NCBI GenBank assembly: GCA_947471105.1 | Contig: CANIYB010000024.1 | Location: 1 to 15,060, forward strand | Direction: 5' to 3' | Length of the DNA stretch: 15,060 bases | From: Cytophagaceae bacterium | Lineage (GTDB): Bacteria > Bacteroidota > Bacteroidia > Cytophagales > Spirosomataceae | Part shown: one piece after another, positions 1-6,856 of the stretch | How the letters are laid out: each line of letters begins with the position of its first letter | Position numbering within the stretch: the first letter of the stretch is position 1 | Made by a program: the position numbers and the translations under genes | Notes under the pieces: generated by a model | Told to the model about the DNA's origin: nothing | The model's database searches: none | Seen by the model: the letters and a program-made list of their open reading frames with translations, nothing else

Positions 1-254
1 AACATGGGATTACCCATTATTGTGTCCCCAATATTCCATCCTTAGTCTCAAAAACTTCTAGCCTTGCCATTAGTAATTTGATTACTTCATTTGTATTAAA
101 AACTGGAAAAACTGGAGGAATAGAAGAGATGCTTTGGCAAGGAAAATCGTTCATGAAAGGAGTATATTGCTATAAAGGTCACGTTACCCATCCTTTCATT
201 GGGAAATTATTTAAAAAATCTGTTAAAGACATCCAACTATTATTAATGAATTAA
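1..254 (+). CDS. ald: alanine dehydrogenase, C-terminal end (5' end outside window)
   Basis: This is the last 84 or so codons of an alanine dehydrogenase, the NAD-dependent enzyme that interconverts L-alanine with pyruvate and ammonia in the cytoplasm. The reading frame has codons starting at position 3 and ends in TAA at 252-254. The stretch HYCVPNIPSLVSKTSSLAIS near the window edge matches the conserved HYCVPN motif of the alanine dehydrogenase / transhydrogenase alpha superfamily, including the following segment of small and hydroxyl residues. The end, with GVYCYKGHVTH and then KDIQLLL, fits the usual C-terminus of the Bacteroidota form. Only this end is visible, so the nucleotide-binding domain and catalytic residues cannot be checked. 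The next gene starts 6 nt later on the same strand, suggesting one transcript. Assignment rests on motif memory and is fairly sure at family level. Confidence 0.75.
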   Translation, partial: HGITHYCVPNIPSLVSKTSSLAISNLITSFVLKTGKTGGIEEMLWQGKSFMKGVYCYKGHVTHPFIGKLFKKSVKDIQLLLMN

Positions 255-260
255 TCGGCC

Positions 261-677
261 ATGCTAGAAGATTATACTGCCATTTCCAATGCCCCCAATT
301 CACCCGATTTAAATGGAAAATACTTGGGCCTCATTTCGACTGATTTCATTAAAGTCTCTGATACCTTAAAAGAGGCCGCATACCAAGTAAAGAAAAGAGG
401 ATTTTCAGATTTTCCCATTTTTGTAACTTCCCAAAGGCCCATCGAAATAGGTCAGAAGTTAATTGGCGTCAACGAGCTAAACGAAAATAAATGGAACTAC
501 CATGCTTCCATGATGGAGGAATTTGTGCAACGTAAATTAATTGCCGAAGAAAACATGGAATTATTTGTGCAAAACTACAAAGACATTGAGGAATTTGCAT
601 GCCTGTTTGTCGTAGATGGCCAATTTACCAATTTTGTTTTCATCCCATTCCCTGAAGAAAACTCGGAATTGCTATAA
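261..677 (+). CDS. conserved protein of unknown function, 138 aa
   Basis: I do not recognise a named family. The product is a small soluble-looking protein with no signal peptide, no membrane segment and no repeats. It is acidic toward the C-terminus, with a run of E residues and aromatic residues (VDGQFTNFVFIPFPEEN near residues 118-134). The middle (residues 25-55) reads as an amphipathic helix followed by a strand (KVSDTLKEAAYQVKKRGF, then FPIFV). The ATG at 261 lies 6 nt after the alanine dehydrogenase stop, so the two are probably cotranscribed. Its TAA (675-677) overlaps the TAG of the opposing xerD gene (672-674 on the minus strand), leaving no room for a separate terminator. Size, codon periodicity and tight packing argue that it is a real gene. 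The function is open. Confidence 0.7.
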   Translation: MLEDYTAISNAPNSPDLNGKYLGLISTDFIKVSDTLKEAAYQVKKRGFSDFPIFVTSQRPIEIGQKLIGVNELNENKWNYHASMMEEFVQRKLIAEENMELFVQNYKDIEEFACLFVVDGQFTNFVFIPFPEENSELL

Positions 678-1571
678 TTTTTTATTCAAGGGGTGGAAAT
701 CTCTCACCATTTGGCTTAAATAAGCCCGATCTAAGTGCGTATAAATTTCAGTCGTCAAGATGGATTCATGCCCAAGCATCTCCTGAACTGCCCTCAGATC
801 AGCCCCACCCTCAATCAAATGTGTCGCAAAAGAATGCCGAAACGTATGCGGACTAATCGTCTTTTGAATGCCCGCCTTTTGTGCTAAGTCTTTGCAAATA
901 ATAAATACCATCACACGGCTTAATGGCGAACCACGCCGATTTAAAAACACATAATTAACCGCGGATTTCTTAACTGGAATTTGTGGCCTAATATGTGCTA
1001 AATACAATTTCAAATACGTAAATGCATCTCGGCCCGCTGGAACCAAACGCTCCTTATCCCCCTTTCCACATACTTTTATAAAGCCATTTTCGATGTACAC
1101 ATCGGTCAATTTTAACCCTACTAATTCCGAAACCCGAAGTCCGGCCCCATATAAAAATTCTAACATGGTCCGATTGCGAACGCCTTCATTGGTGCTCATG
1201 TCATTTGCCTCTAAAATCAAATTGATTTCATCAAATGAAAGCGTATCCGGCAATTTTCTACCTTTTTGTGGACTCTTAATATGCACCGTGGGATCCATCG
1301 GAATCTTACCTTCAAAAACTAAATACTGAAAGAAACTTCTGATGCCCGATAAACATCGCGACTGCGTACTTGCTTCAATACCCAAACTATGTAGATCTTT
1401 TAAAAAATCAAGTATCTGATTTTCTTTTACCTCCAAAATGGGCGTTTGTAAGGGAGTCAAATAAGTGGCCAACTTTCGAATATCGCGTATATAGGCCTCT
1501 AAGGAGTGCCCAGAGAGTCCTCTTTCAATCCTTAAATAATGCCCAAAAGTCTGAATTTCATTTTCCCACAT
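672..1571 (-). CDS. xerD: site-specific tyrosine recombinase XerD
   Basis: Tyrosine recombinase that, with XerC or alone, resolves chromosome dimers at dif during division. With the ATG at 1571 the protein is 299 aa, the normal XerC/XerD length. Residues 1-90 form the SAM-like N-terminal core-binding domain (RGLSGHSLEAYIRDIRKLATYL). The catalytic domain has the full set: Arg146 in YGAGLRVSEL, Lys170 in CGKGDKER, His242 and Arg245 in PHTFRHSFATHL, His268 in MLGHESI, and the nucleophile Tyr277 in TTEIYTHLDR. A TTG two codons upstream (1577) is a possible but less likely start. Housekeeping neighbours and standard length favour the chromosomal Xer enzyme over a mobile-element integrase. XerC versus XerD cannot be fully separated by eye; the GADLRAVQEMLGHESI and final DFHPL signatures favour XerD. 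Confidence 0.9.
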   Translation of the reverse strand: MWENEIQTFGHYLRIERGLSGHSLEAYIRDIRKLATYLTPLQTPILEVKENQILDFLKDLHSLGIEASTQSRCLSGIRSFFQYLVFEGKIPMDPTVHIKSPQKGRKLPDTLSFDEINLILEANDMSTNEGVRNRTMLEFLYGAGLRVSELVGLKLTDVYIENGFIKVCGKGDKERLVPAGRDAFTYLKLYLAHIRPQIPVKKSAVNYVFLNRRGSPLSRVMVFIICKDLAQKAGIQKTISPHTFRHSFATHLIEGGADLRAVQEMLGHESILTTEIYTHLDRAYLSQMVRDFHPLNKKL

Positions 1572-1671
1572 GGGCAATTTATTTAAACAATCACATAAAT
1601 TTAACAGAAATACGTATTTTTACATCGCATTAGATCTAAATATAGATTGGCCCTTATTAAATTCTTTTTCT
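1572..1671. promoter_or_regulatory. divergent intergenic region between xerD and aroQ
   Basis: This 100-nt AT-rich gap separates the divergent starts of xerD (minus) and aroQ (plus), so it should hold promoters for both. I see a perfect 10-bp palindrome TTAGATCTAA at 1630-1639 and no Shine-Dalgarno site before either start. On the minus strand TATTTCTG is one base away from the Bacteroidota -7 consensus TAnnTTTG, but a matching -33 element is not evident. The regulatory role is inferred from gene orientation. Confidence 0.4.
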
Positions 1672-2097
1672 ATGGTACGTCAAAAAATCTTAATTCTGAA
1701 TGGACCCAACTTAAATTTGTTGGGCACAAGAGAGCCTGAAATTTATGGCCAACAAACATTCGAACAATACCTTGAAGTGTTACGAGATAAATTTGAAAAG
1801 GAATTTGAAATTTCTTATTTCCAATCCAATGAAGAAGGTGCCATGATAAATAAATTACACGAAGTGGGATTTTCCTACGATGGTATTTTATTAAATGCAG
1901 GTGGATATACACATACGTCCATCGCCCTTGCAGATGCGGTTTCTGCCATTAAAACTCCCGTCATAGAAATTCACATTTCCAATGTACACGCGAGAGAATC
2001 GTATCGCGCCCATAGCTACCTAAGTCCAAAATGCAAAGGCAGTATTGTTGGTTTTGGTCTACCAGGTTATGATTTAGGACTTTATTCATTTCTATAA
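1672..2097 (+). CDS. aroQ: 3-dehydroquinate dehydratase, type II
   Basis: Cytoplasmic type II dehydroquinase, which converts 3-dehydroquinate to 3-dehydroshikimate in the shikimate pathway; the type II family is a dodecamer of small flavodoxin-like subunits. The 141-aa product has the family length. It opens with ILILNGPNLNLLGTREPEIY, giving the catalytic Arg20 and Tyr25. Asn76 lies in LLNAGGYTHTS, and the second active-site loop EIHISNVHARESYR supplies His101, Arg108 and Arg112. The ATG at 1672 is chosen because the signature begins a few residues later; an upstream in-frame ATG at 1570 would add 34 residues of non-family sequence and overlap the divergent xerD start. The next gene begins 3 nt after the stop, so this is the first gene of a tight cluster. 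Confidence 0.95.
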   Translation: MVRQKILILNGPNLNLLGTREPEIYGQQTFEQYLEVLRDKFEKEFEISYFQSNEEGAMINKLHEVGFSYDGILLNAGGYTHTSIALADAVSAIKTPVIEIHISNVHARESYRAHSYLSPKCKGSIVGFGLPGYDLGLYSFL

Positions 2098-2100
2098 TTC

Positions 2101-3156
2101 ATGCTCTCATTTTATCCAGGTCCTTCCAAGGTTCATCCTGAAGTCCTCGGATTTATCCAAGAGGCGTTTTCAAATGGCGTTGTTAGCATAAATCACCGAA
2201 GCGAACGCTTTGAAGTTTTGCTTAAAGACACGCTCCAAATACTTCATGAAAAATGGAATATCCCGCAGGATTACACATTGTATTTCATATCCTCAGCCAC
2301 TGAAGCTTGGGAAATTGTGGCTCAATCACTCATAAAAGAAAAAAGTCTGCACCTATACAATGGGGCTTTTGGGAAAAAGTGGGCTCATTATGCCCATCAA
2401 ATTATTCCAAATGCTAAATCATTTGAATTTGGTCTTAATGATGAGTTGAAATCAGTCGCTAGTAAATTAAGCACGCAAGATTATGATACCATCTGCTTAG
2501 TTCAAAGTGAAACTTCAAATGGTACAGGACAAAACATCTGCAGATCTGATTTCAAACTCAACGAAGATGCCATTATAGCCGTAGATGCCACGTCTACCAT
2601 GGGAGGAATTAATTTACCTTGGCAGGAAGCAGATGTTTGGTTTGCCTCTGTGCAAAAATGCATAGGGATTCCAGCGGGTTTAGGGGTATTCATTTGTTCA
2701 CCTAAAGCGCTAAAAAGAGCAACCCAACTAAACAAAAAAGTGCATTATAACGATGTTCTTCTGATGGAAGAAAACCGGAAGTTGTTTCAGACGCATTATA
2801 CCCCTAATGTACTCAGCATTTATGTGTTAAATAAATTGGCACACCTACTTCCAAACCTAACTGAAATTGATCAGCAAACGAACGAAAAAACAAAATTGTT
2901 AACGGAATTCTTCTCTCAAAAGAATGCTTATAACCTTTCATTTTTAGTTGAAAACCCAATCGTACGACTCCCTACCGTATTCGCTTTACAAGGGGAAGCC
3001 ATTCAAATAAAAAGACTTCAAGATTTGTGTTTAAAAAACAACATTGAATTAGGGAAGGGCTACGGAAATTGGAAAGATAATACCATTCGAATTGCAAATT
3101 TTCCTAGCCATACACTTGAAGATTTTCATCAATTATTTAACCTGATCAATTCGTAA
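2101..3156 (+). CDS. class V (fold type I) PLP aminotransferase, SerC/alanine-glyoxylate aminotransferase-like
   Basis: A 351-aa PLP-dependent aminotransferase of class V. The N-terminus MLSFYPGPSKVHPEV matches the GP(S/A)xxxP start shared by phosphoserine and alanine-glyoxylate aminotransferases. It is followed by NHRSERF (residues 31-37), the substrate-side HRS..F motif. LVQSETSNGTG (133-143) matches the SETSTG cofactor motif, Asp162 in VDATSTMGG binds the PLP pyridine nitrogen in this family, and Lys186 in SVQKCIGIPAG is the expected Schiff-base lysine. The N-terminus differs from the standard SerC start (FNAGPAxLP), so the substrate (phosphohydroxypyruvate, glyoxylate or another keto acid) cannot be decided from sequence. 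It sits 3 nt after aroQ and 2 nt before marC. The class is secure; the exact reaction is not. Confidence 0.8.
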   Translation: MLSFYPGPSKVHPEVLGFIQEAFSNGVVSINHRSERFEVLLKDTLQILHEKWNIPQDYTLYFISSATEAWEIVAQSLIKEKSLHLYNGAFGKKWAHYAHQIIPNAKSFEFGLNDELKSVASKLSTQDYDTICLVQSETSNGTGQNICRSDFKLNEDAIIAVDATSTMGGINLPWQEADVWFASVQKCIGIPAGLGVFICSPKALKRATQLNKKVHYNDVLLMEENRKLFQTHYTPNVLSIYVLNKLAHLLPNLTEIDQQTNEKTKLLTEFFSQKNAYNLSFLVENPIVRLPTVFALQGEAIQIKRLQDLCLKNNIELGKGYGNWKDNTIRIANFPSHTLEDFHQLFNLINS

Positions 3157-3158
3157 CT

Positions 3159-3728
3159 ATGGAAATCAATTTCAAAGAAATAGTATCCTCCTCATTGATT
3201 TTATTTTCAGTCATTGATATTTTAGGTGCTATACCCATCATCATCGACTTAAGAAAAAAGAATGGAGACATTCATGCAGGTCAGGCAACCTTAGTTTCAG
3301 GCTTAATCATGGTGGGATTTTTCTTTGCCGGAAAATTTATTCTAGCTTTTTTAGGGGTGGACACTAATTCTTTTGCTGTTGCCGGTGCATTAATATTATT
3401 TTTAATAGGCCTTGAAATGACTTTAGGTAGAAATATATTCAAAAATGATACCATCACCACAGGGTCCCATTCCATTGTTCCACTCGCATTCCCTATAATT
3501 GCTGGAGCTGGGACTATGACCACATTAATTTCGCTGAAATCACAATTTGAAGAAGTGAATATCTTGATAAGTATTTTAATCAATTTGATTTTTATTTATT
3601 TGGTATTACGCTCGAGTGTTTGGATTGAAAGGAAGTTAGGAAATGCTGGAACACAAATTTTAAGAAAAGTTTTTGGAGTTATTTTGATTGCCATAGCCAT
3701 CAAGATATTTAAAACAAGACTCTTGTAA
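3159..3728 (+). CDS. MarC family integral membrane protein
   Basis: A 189-aa polytopic inner-membrane protein of the MarC (UPF0056) family. By hydrophobicity it has about six membrane segments, near residues 8-29, 43-66, 70-88, 106-126, 133-155 and 166-185. The family marks are visible: SVIDILGAIPI in the first segment, FAVAGALILFLIGLEMT in the third and VPLAFPIIAGAGTMTTLI in the fourth, where MarC proteins carry P-A-GPG-type sequence. The family was once linked to multiple antibiotic resistance through the marC locus of enteric bacteria, but that link has been withdrawn and the transported substrate is unknown. It lies 2 nt after the aminotransferase and 1 nt before the RNase H gene, so it is cotranscribed, though no functional connection is obvious. 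Confidence 0.88.
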   Translation: MEINFKEIVSSSLILFSVIDILGAIPIIIDLRKKNGDIHAGQATLVSGLIMVGFFFAGKFILAFLGVDTNSFAVAGALILFLIGLEMTLGRNIFKNDTITTGSHSIVPLAFPIIAGAGTMTTLISLKSQFEEVNILISILINLIFIYLVLRSSVWIERKLGNAGTQILRKVFGVILIAIAIKIFKTRLL

Positions 3729-3729
3729 T

Positions 3730-4356
3730 ATGGCTAAAAAGCAAAAATATTATGTTATTTGGGCAGGTCACAAGACTGGTATTTTTGACACCTGGGCGGA
3801 AACCGAGCAAAATATAAAAGGATTTCCAAATGCTCAATTCAAATCTTTTGAGACAAAAGAGCAAGCTTTCCACGCGTCCAAAAAGAACTATTGGGCCAGC
3901 ATTCAAACAAAATCAGCCCCTTCAAAGAGTAGAAAAATAACGAGTGAAACCATTGTCATTCCATCCATTTCAGTCGATGCAGCTTGTGCAGGAAATCCAG
4001 GCGTTTTGGAATACCAAGGCGTAAACACTGAAACAAAAGAAGTTCTATTTTTTAGAGGTCCTTTCCCATTAGGCACGGTTAATATAGGTGAGTTCTTGGC
4101 CATTGTTCACGGATTGGCCTATTTGAAAAAAATCAATTGTCCATTTCCCATTTATTCAGATTCAAGAACCGCGATTTCATGGGTTAAAAAAAAGGCGATA
4201 AAAACGAATTTAGAACGTAGTTCAGCTACGGAAGAGCTTTTTAAAATGGTCGATAGTGCGTTAGAATGGCTTCATAAAAATCCATTCGCGACTAAAATAT
4301 TAAAATGGGAAACCGAAGATTGGGGAGAAAATCCAGCAGATTATGGGAGGAAGTAG
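3730..4356 (+). CDS. rnhA: ribonuclease HI with N-terminal viroplasmin (caulimovirus VI-like) domain
   Basis: RNase HI that cleaves the RNA strand of RNA-DNA hybrids. This 208-aa version has two domains. Residues 5-50 (YYVIWAGHKTGIFDTWAET, then FKSFETKEQAFHA) form the viroplasmin / RNase H1 N-terminal hybrid-binding domain also found in eukaryotic RNase H1. Residues 78-208 form the catalytic domain. The expected acidic residues are Asp83 (SVDAACAGNPG), Glu121 (NIGEFLAIVHGL), Asp144 (YSDSRTAISWV) and Asp204 (GENPADYGRK). A lysine/serine-rich linker lies at 59-75. The ATG is 1 nt past the marC stop. The last 14 nt overlap the start of the tRNA methyltransferase gene, suggesting translational coupling. 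This domain order is common in Bacteroidota. Confidence 0.93.
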   Translation: MAKKQKYYVIWAGHKTGIFDTWAETEQNIKGFPNAQFKSFETKEQAFHASKKNYWASIQTKSAPSKSRKITSETIVIPSISVDAACAGNPGVLEYQGVNTETKEVLFFRGPFPLGTVNIGEFLAIVHGLAYLKKINCPFPIYSDSRTAISWVKKKAIKTNLERSSATEELFKMVDSALEWLHKNPFATKILKWETEDWGENPADYGRK

Positions 4357-5059
4357 ATCGGTCTTTACCTTCAAACAATTTTCCCTAGCTCACGGAAATC
4401 CGGGATTAAAAATAAGTACGGAAGCCTGCATATTGGGTGCATGGGCCCACTCATTTGCCCATGGAAAAATCTTAGACATAGGAACTGGATGCGGATTAAT
4501 AGCCTGCATGCTCGCTCAATCCAATCCAGATGTGAATATTGATGCGATTGAAATTCATCAAGAAGTTGCAACGCTCGCTTTGGATAATATAAATAACAGC
4601 CCGTTCAATAATCAGATTCAGGTAATTAGCTCAGATATACGTGCTTTATCCACGAATAATTCTTACGATTTCATCATTTCCAATCCACCGTTTTTTTCCA
4701 ATCACCTACCAGCTACTTTACAAGACAAACAGATTGCCATACATGATGACGAATTGAATTTCGTGGATTTAATTGCTTCCATTAAAAAGCTGTTAAAACC
4801 TGGAGGAAAATTTGCCGTGATTTATCCGAAAGAAGTTATGGATAAATTTGAAAATGAAATGGGGAAAACTGGTCTTTATGTTCACCAATTTCTATCTATT
4901 TTTCCAAACCCTAAGTCGAAACTCTTACGGGTGATTTGTCTAGGATCGACTAATAAAGAGGAGATAGCCATTGAAAACTTATACATCAAAGATGAAAAAA
5001 ATGAATACACCGAAGCGTTTAAATTATTGCTCAATCCCTACTATTTAATCTTTGAATAA
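4343..5059 (+). CDS. tRNA1(Val) adenine-37 N6-methyltransferase, TrmN6/YfiC-like
   Basis: SAM-dependent N6-adenine methyltransferase, 238 aa, matching the family that methylates A37 of tRNA1(Val). FTFKQFSLAHG (residues 8-18) is the family-specific N-terminal motif. LDIGTGCGL (44-52) is the SAM-binding motif I, the acidic residue in DAIEIH (70) binds the SAM ribose, SSDIR (96-100) follows, and SNPPFF (113-118) is the N6-adenine catalytic NPPF motif. LLKPGGKFAVIYP ends the Rossmann core. The ATG at 4343 lies inside the 3' end of the RNase H gene, with GGGAGG right at the start codon. It is the last gene of this cluster; a 47-nt gap with a promoter candidate follows. The family call is strong; the tRNA target is by analogy. 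Confidence 0.88.
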   Translation: MGGSRSVFTFKQFSLAHGNPGLKISTEACILGAWAHSFAHGKILDIGTGCGLIACMLAQSNPDVNIDAIEIHQEVATLALDNINNSPFNNQIQVISSDIRALSTNNSYDFIISNPPFFSNHLPATLQDKQIAIHDDELNFVDLIASIKKLLKPGGKFAVIYPKEVMDKFENEMGKTGLYVHQFLSIFPNPKSKLLRVICLGSTNKEEIAIENLYIKDEKNEYTEAFKLLLNPYYLIFE

Positions 5060-5070
5060 AAATTAACCAC

Positions 5071-5100
5071 ATGTTTTTGTATTTTTGTTTGTAGAAACAT
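5071..5100 (+). promoter_or_regulatory. promoter candidate upstream of the glycosyltransferase-tcdA-mog cluster
   Basis: TATTTTTG at 5080-5087 matches the Bacteroidota -7 element TAnnTTTG exactly and would place transcription start about 14 nt before the ATG at 5107. The nearest upstream TTTG (5051-5054) is about 25 nt away, longer than the usual -33 spacing, so the -33 side is weak. The element is bracketed by an imperfect inverted repeat (ATGTTTTT at 5071-5078, AGAAACAT at 5093-5100), which could be an operator or chance in AT-rich DNA. It lies in the only real gap between two gene clusters. Confidence 0.45.
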
Positions 5101-5106
5101 CCGTAT

Positions 5107-6060
5107 ATGTTGCAAATATCTATTCTTGTTCCTCTTTTTAACGAAGCTGAATCTTTACCAGAACTTACCGCTTGGATAGATCAAGTAATGAAAACAAACT
5201 CGTTTTCCTACGAGCTAATTTTTATCAATGATGGGAGCACCGATGCGTCATGGGAGGTAATTAATTCCTTGTCTAAAGAATATAAGCCAGTTAAAGGCAT
5301 TTGTTTTGCTAGAAATTATGGCAAATCTGCCGCTTTGCATGAAGGTTTTTCTAAAGCACAAGGAGACGTGGTCATTACCATGGATGCTGATTTGCAAGAT
5401 TCCCCAGATGAAATTCCAGCGCTTTATCAAATGGTCAAAGAACAAGATTATGACCTTGTTTCTGGTTGGAAGCAAAAAAGATTTGACCCTATTTCGAAAA
5501 CAATACCCACAAAACTATACAATGCTGCAACCAGAAAATTATCCGGTGTAAAACTGAATGATTTCAATTGTGGGCTAAAAGCCTATAAAAAAGAAGTGGT
5601 TAAAACGCTCCGACTTTATGGCGAAATGCATCGCTATATTCCTGTTCAAGCAAAATGGAATGGGTTTACTAAGATTGGGGAAAAGGTCGTTCAACATCAA
5701 GCTAGAAAATATGGCGTGACCAAATTTGGATTAGAACGTTTTATTTTCGGATTCTTAGACCTTCTTTCTATTTCATTTGTGCAGGCTTTTGGAAAAAGGC
5801 CTATGCATCTTTTTGGAAGCTTGGGTATTTTTTCCTTTTTCTCAGGGACTATATTAACCACATGGTTAATCGGCGAAAAATTGTACAACATCACAAAGCA
5901 CCTAAAATATAGGAATGTCACGGATAATCCCTTATTTTATTTGGCCTTAGTTGCCATCATTTTAGGGGTCCAATTATTCTTAGCCGGCTTTATTGGCGAA
6001 TTATTAATTACAAACTCCGACAAAACAACGGATTATAAAATCAAGGAAGAAGTCTTCTAA
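5107..6060 (+). CDS. family 2 glycosyltransferase, polyprenyl-phosphate sugar transferase type (DPM1/GtrB-like)
   Basis: A 317-aa inner-membrane glycosyltransferase. The GT-A domain occupies residues 1-225: ISILVPLFNEAESL (4-17), FINDGSTDASW (39-49), FARNYGKSAALHEGF (67-81), and the metal-binding DxD within TMDADLQDSPDE (91-102, Asp93/Asp95). NDFNCGLKAY (151-160) and MHRYIPVQAKWNGF (174-187) are typical of the DPM1/GtrB/ArnC subgroup, which moves a sugar from a nucleotide donor to undecaprenyl or dolichyl phosphate. Two C-terminal membrane segments follow (about 234-256 and 277-301), introduced by the subgroup motif KRPMHLFGSLG. The sugar cannot be inferred. It heads a three-gene cluster; tcdA starts 1 nt after its stop. 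Confidence 0.88.
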   Translation: MLQISILVPLFNEAESLPELTAWIDQVMKTNSFSYELIFINDGSTDASWEVINSLSKEYKPVKGICFARNYGKSAALHEGFSKAQGDVVITMDADLQDSPDEIPALYQMVKEQDYDLVSGWKQKRFDPISKTIPTKLYNAATRKLSGVKLNDFNCGLKAYKKEVVKTLRLYGEMHRYIPVQAKWNGFTKIGEKVVQHQARKYGVTKFGLERFIFGFLDLLSISFVQAFGKRPMHLFGSLGIFSFFSGTILTTWLIGEKLYNITKHLKYRNVTDNPLFYLALVAIILGVQLFLAGFIGELLITNSDKTTDYKIKEEVF

Positions 6061-6061
6061 T

Positions 6062-6856
6062 ATGAGTTCAAAAGATTTAAGTTGGCTTAGTCGCTCAGAA
6101 TTATTAATTGGCCCAGAGGGCATTCAAAAATTACAATCCGCTCATATATTGATTGTTGGCCTCGGGGGTGTCGGATCCTTCGCAGCTGAATTCATTGCCA
6201 GAGCTGGAATTGGTACCATGACGATTGTCGATGGCGATGTGGTGGACCCCACCAACCGGAATCGCCAATTACCTGCACTTGCAACCAATCATGGAGTGGC
6301 CAAAGTAAAAATAATGGCGGAACGTTTAATGGCCATTAATCCGGACTTGGTTTTACATGCACATGAAACATTTTTAAGTCCTGAGGCGGCCAAAGAAATT
6401 TTGGAAACAACACATTTCGATTATGTCATGGATTGCATTGATTCCGTAACACCTAAATTAATCTTACTAAAAACAGCCTATGATCTTGAGCTCAAAATAG
6501 TAAGTTCCATGGGGGCCGGCGGTAAAATGGATCCAACCAAACTTAGAACCACGGATTTATTGGATACGAGGGAATGCTATTTAGCGGCTTTGGTCAGAAA
6601 ACGAATTAGGAGACTGGGCGTCGGGAGAGGAATAAAAGCCGTGTTTTCATTAGAAAAAGTACGAGACGAATCCCTTATTTTAACGGACGGTTCCAATTAT
6701 AAAAAATCGGCTTATGGCACCATATCCTATTTACCTGCCGCATTTGGAGGGACTTGTGCGTCAGTAGTCATTCGGGATATTTTAGACGAGGAAATACCGA
6801 TGGAAAAAAGACTAAAGGCGCACATGAATCTAAGCCGAAAATCAAAAAAGCAATGA
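6062..6856 (+). CDS. tcdA: tRNA threonylcarbamoyladenosine dehydratase (TcdA/CsdL), ThiF/E1 superfamily
   Basis: A 264-aa E1-like adenylating enzyme that uses ATP to cyclise the t6A base at position 37 of tRNAs into ct6A. The ATP-binding loop is VGLGGVGSFAAE (32-43). Acidic residues in VDGDVVDPTN (56-65) are followed by NRNRQL (65-70), the adenylation arginine region, then Lys81 in HGVAKVK. DCID (124-127) and SSMGAGGKMDPT (148-159) are further family hallmarks separating TcdA from ThiF and MoeB, and there are no zinc-binding CxxC pairs. The N-terminus (SRSELLIGPEGIQKLQ) is also typical. It starts 1 nt after the glycosyltransferase stop and its TGA overlaps the ATG of mog. Confidence 0.9.
   Translation: MSSKDLSWLSRSELLIGPEGIQKLQSAHILIVGLGGVGSFAAEFIARAGIGTMTIVDGDVVDPTNRNRQLPALATNHGVAKVKIMAERLMAINPDLVLHAHETFLSPEAAKEILETTHFDYVMDCIDSVTPKLILLKTAYDLELKIVSSMGAGGKMDPTKLRTTDLLDTRECYLAALVRKRIRRLGVGRGIKAVFSLEKVRDESLILTDGSNYKKSAYGTISYLPAAFGGTCASVVIRDILDEEIPMEKRLKAHMNLSRKSKKQ

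Noticed and set aside
672..1571. XerD as an integrase of a mobile element
   Set aside because: Standard 299-aa length, full Xer signatures and housekeeping neighbours; no att-like direct repeats or cargo genes seen.
1570..1671. N-terminal extension of aroQ from an upstream ATG (34 extra residues)
   Set aside because: The extra residues are not family-like and overlap the divergent xerD start; the family signature begins just after Met 1672.
3730..3880. Viroplasmin domain as a viral insertion
   Set aside because: This N-terminal domain is a normal part of many RNase HI proteins and is in frame with a complete catalytic domain.
5306..5551. 81-codon plus-strand frame inside the glycosyltransferase gene
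   Set aside because: It lies wholly within the conserved GT2 coding region in another frame and shows no family features.
6754..6852. Longer mog frame starting inside tcdA
   Set aside because: The added 33 residues are the wrong-frame reading of tcdA; the Mog fold begins at the ATG at 6853.
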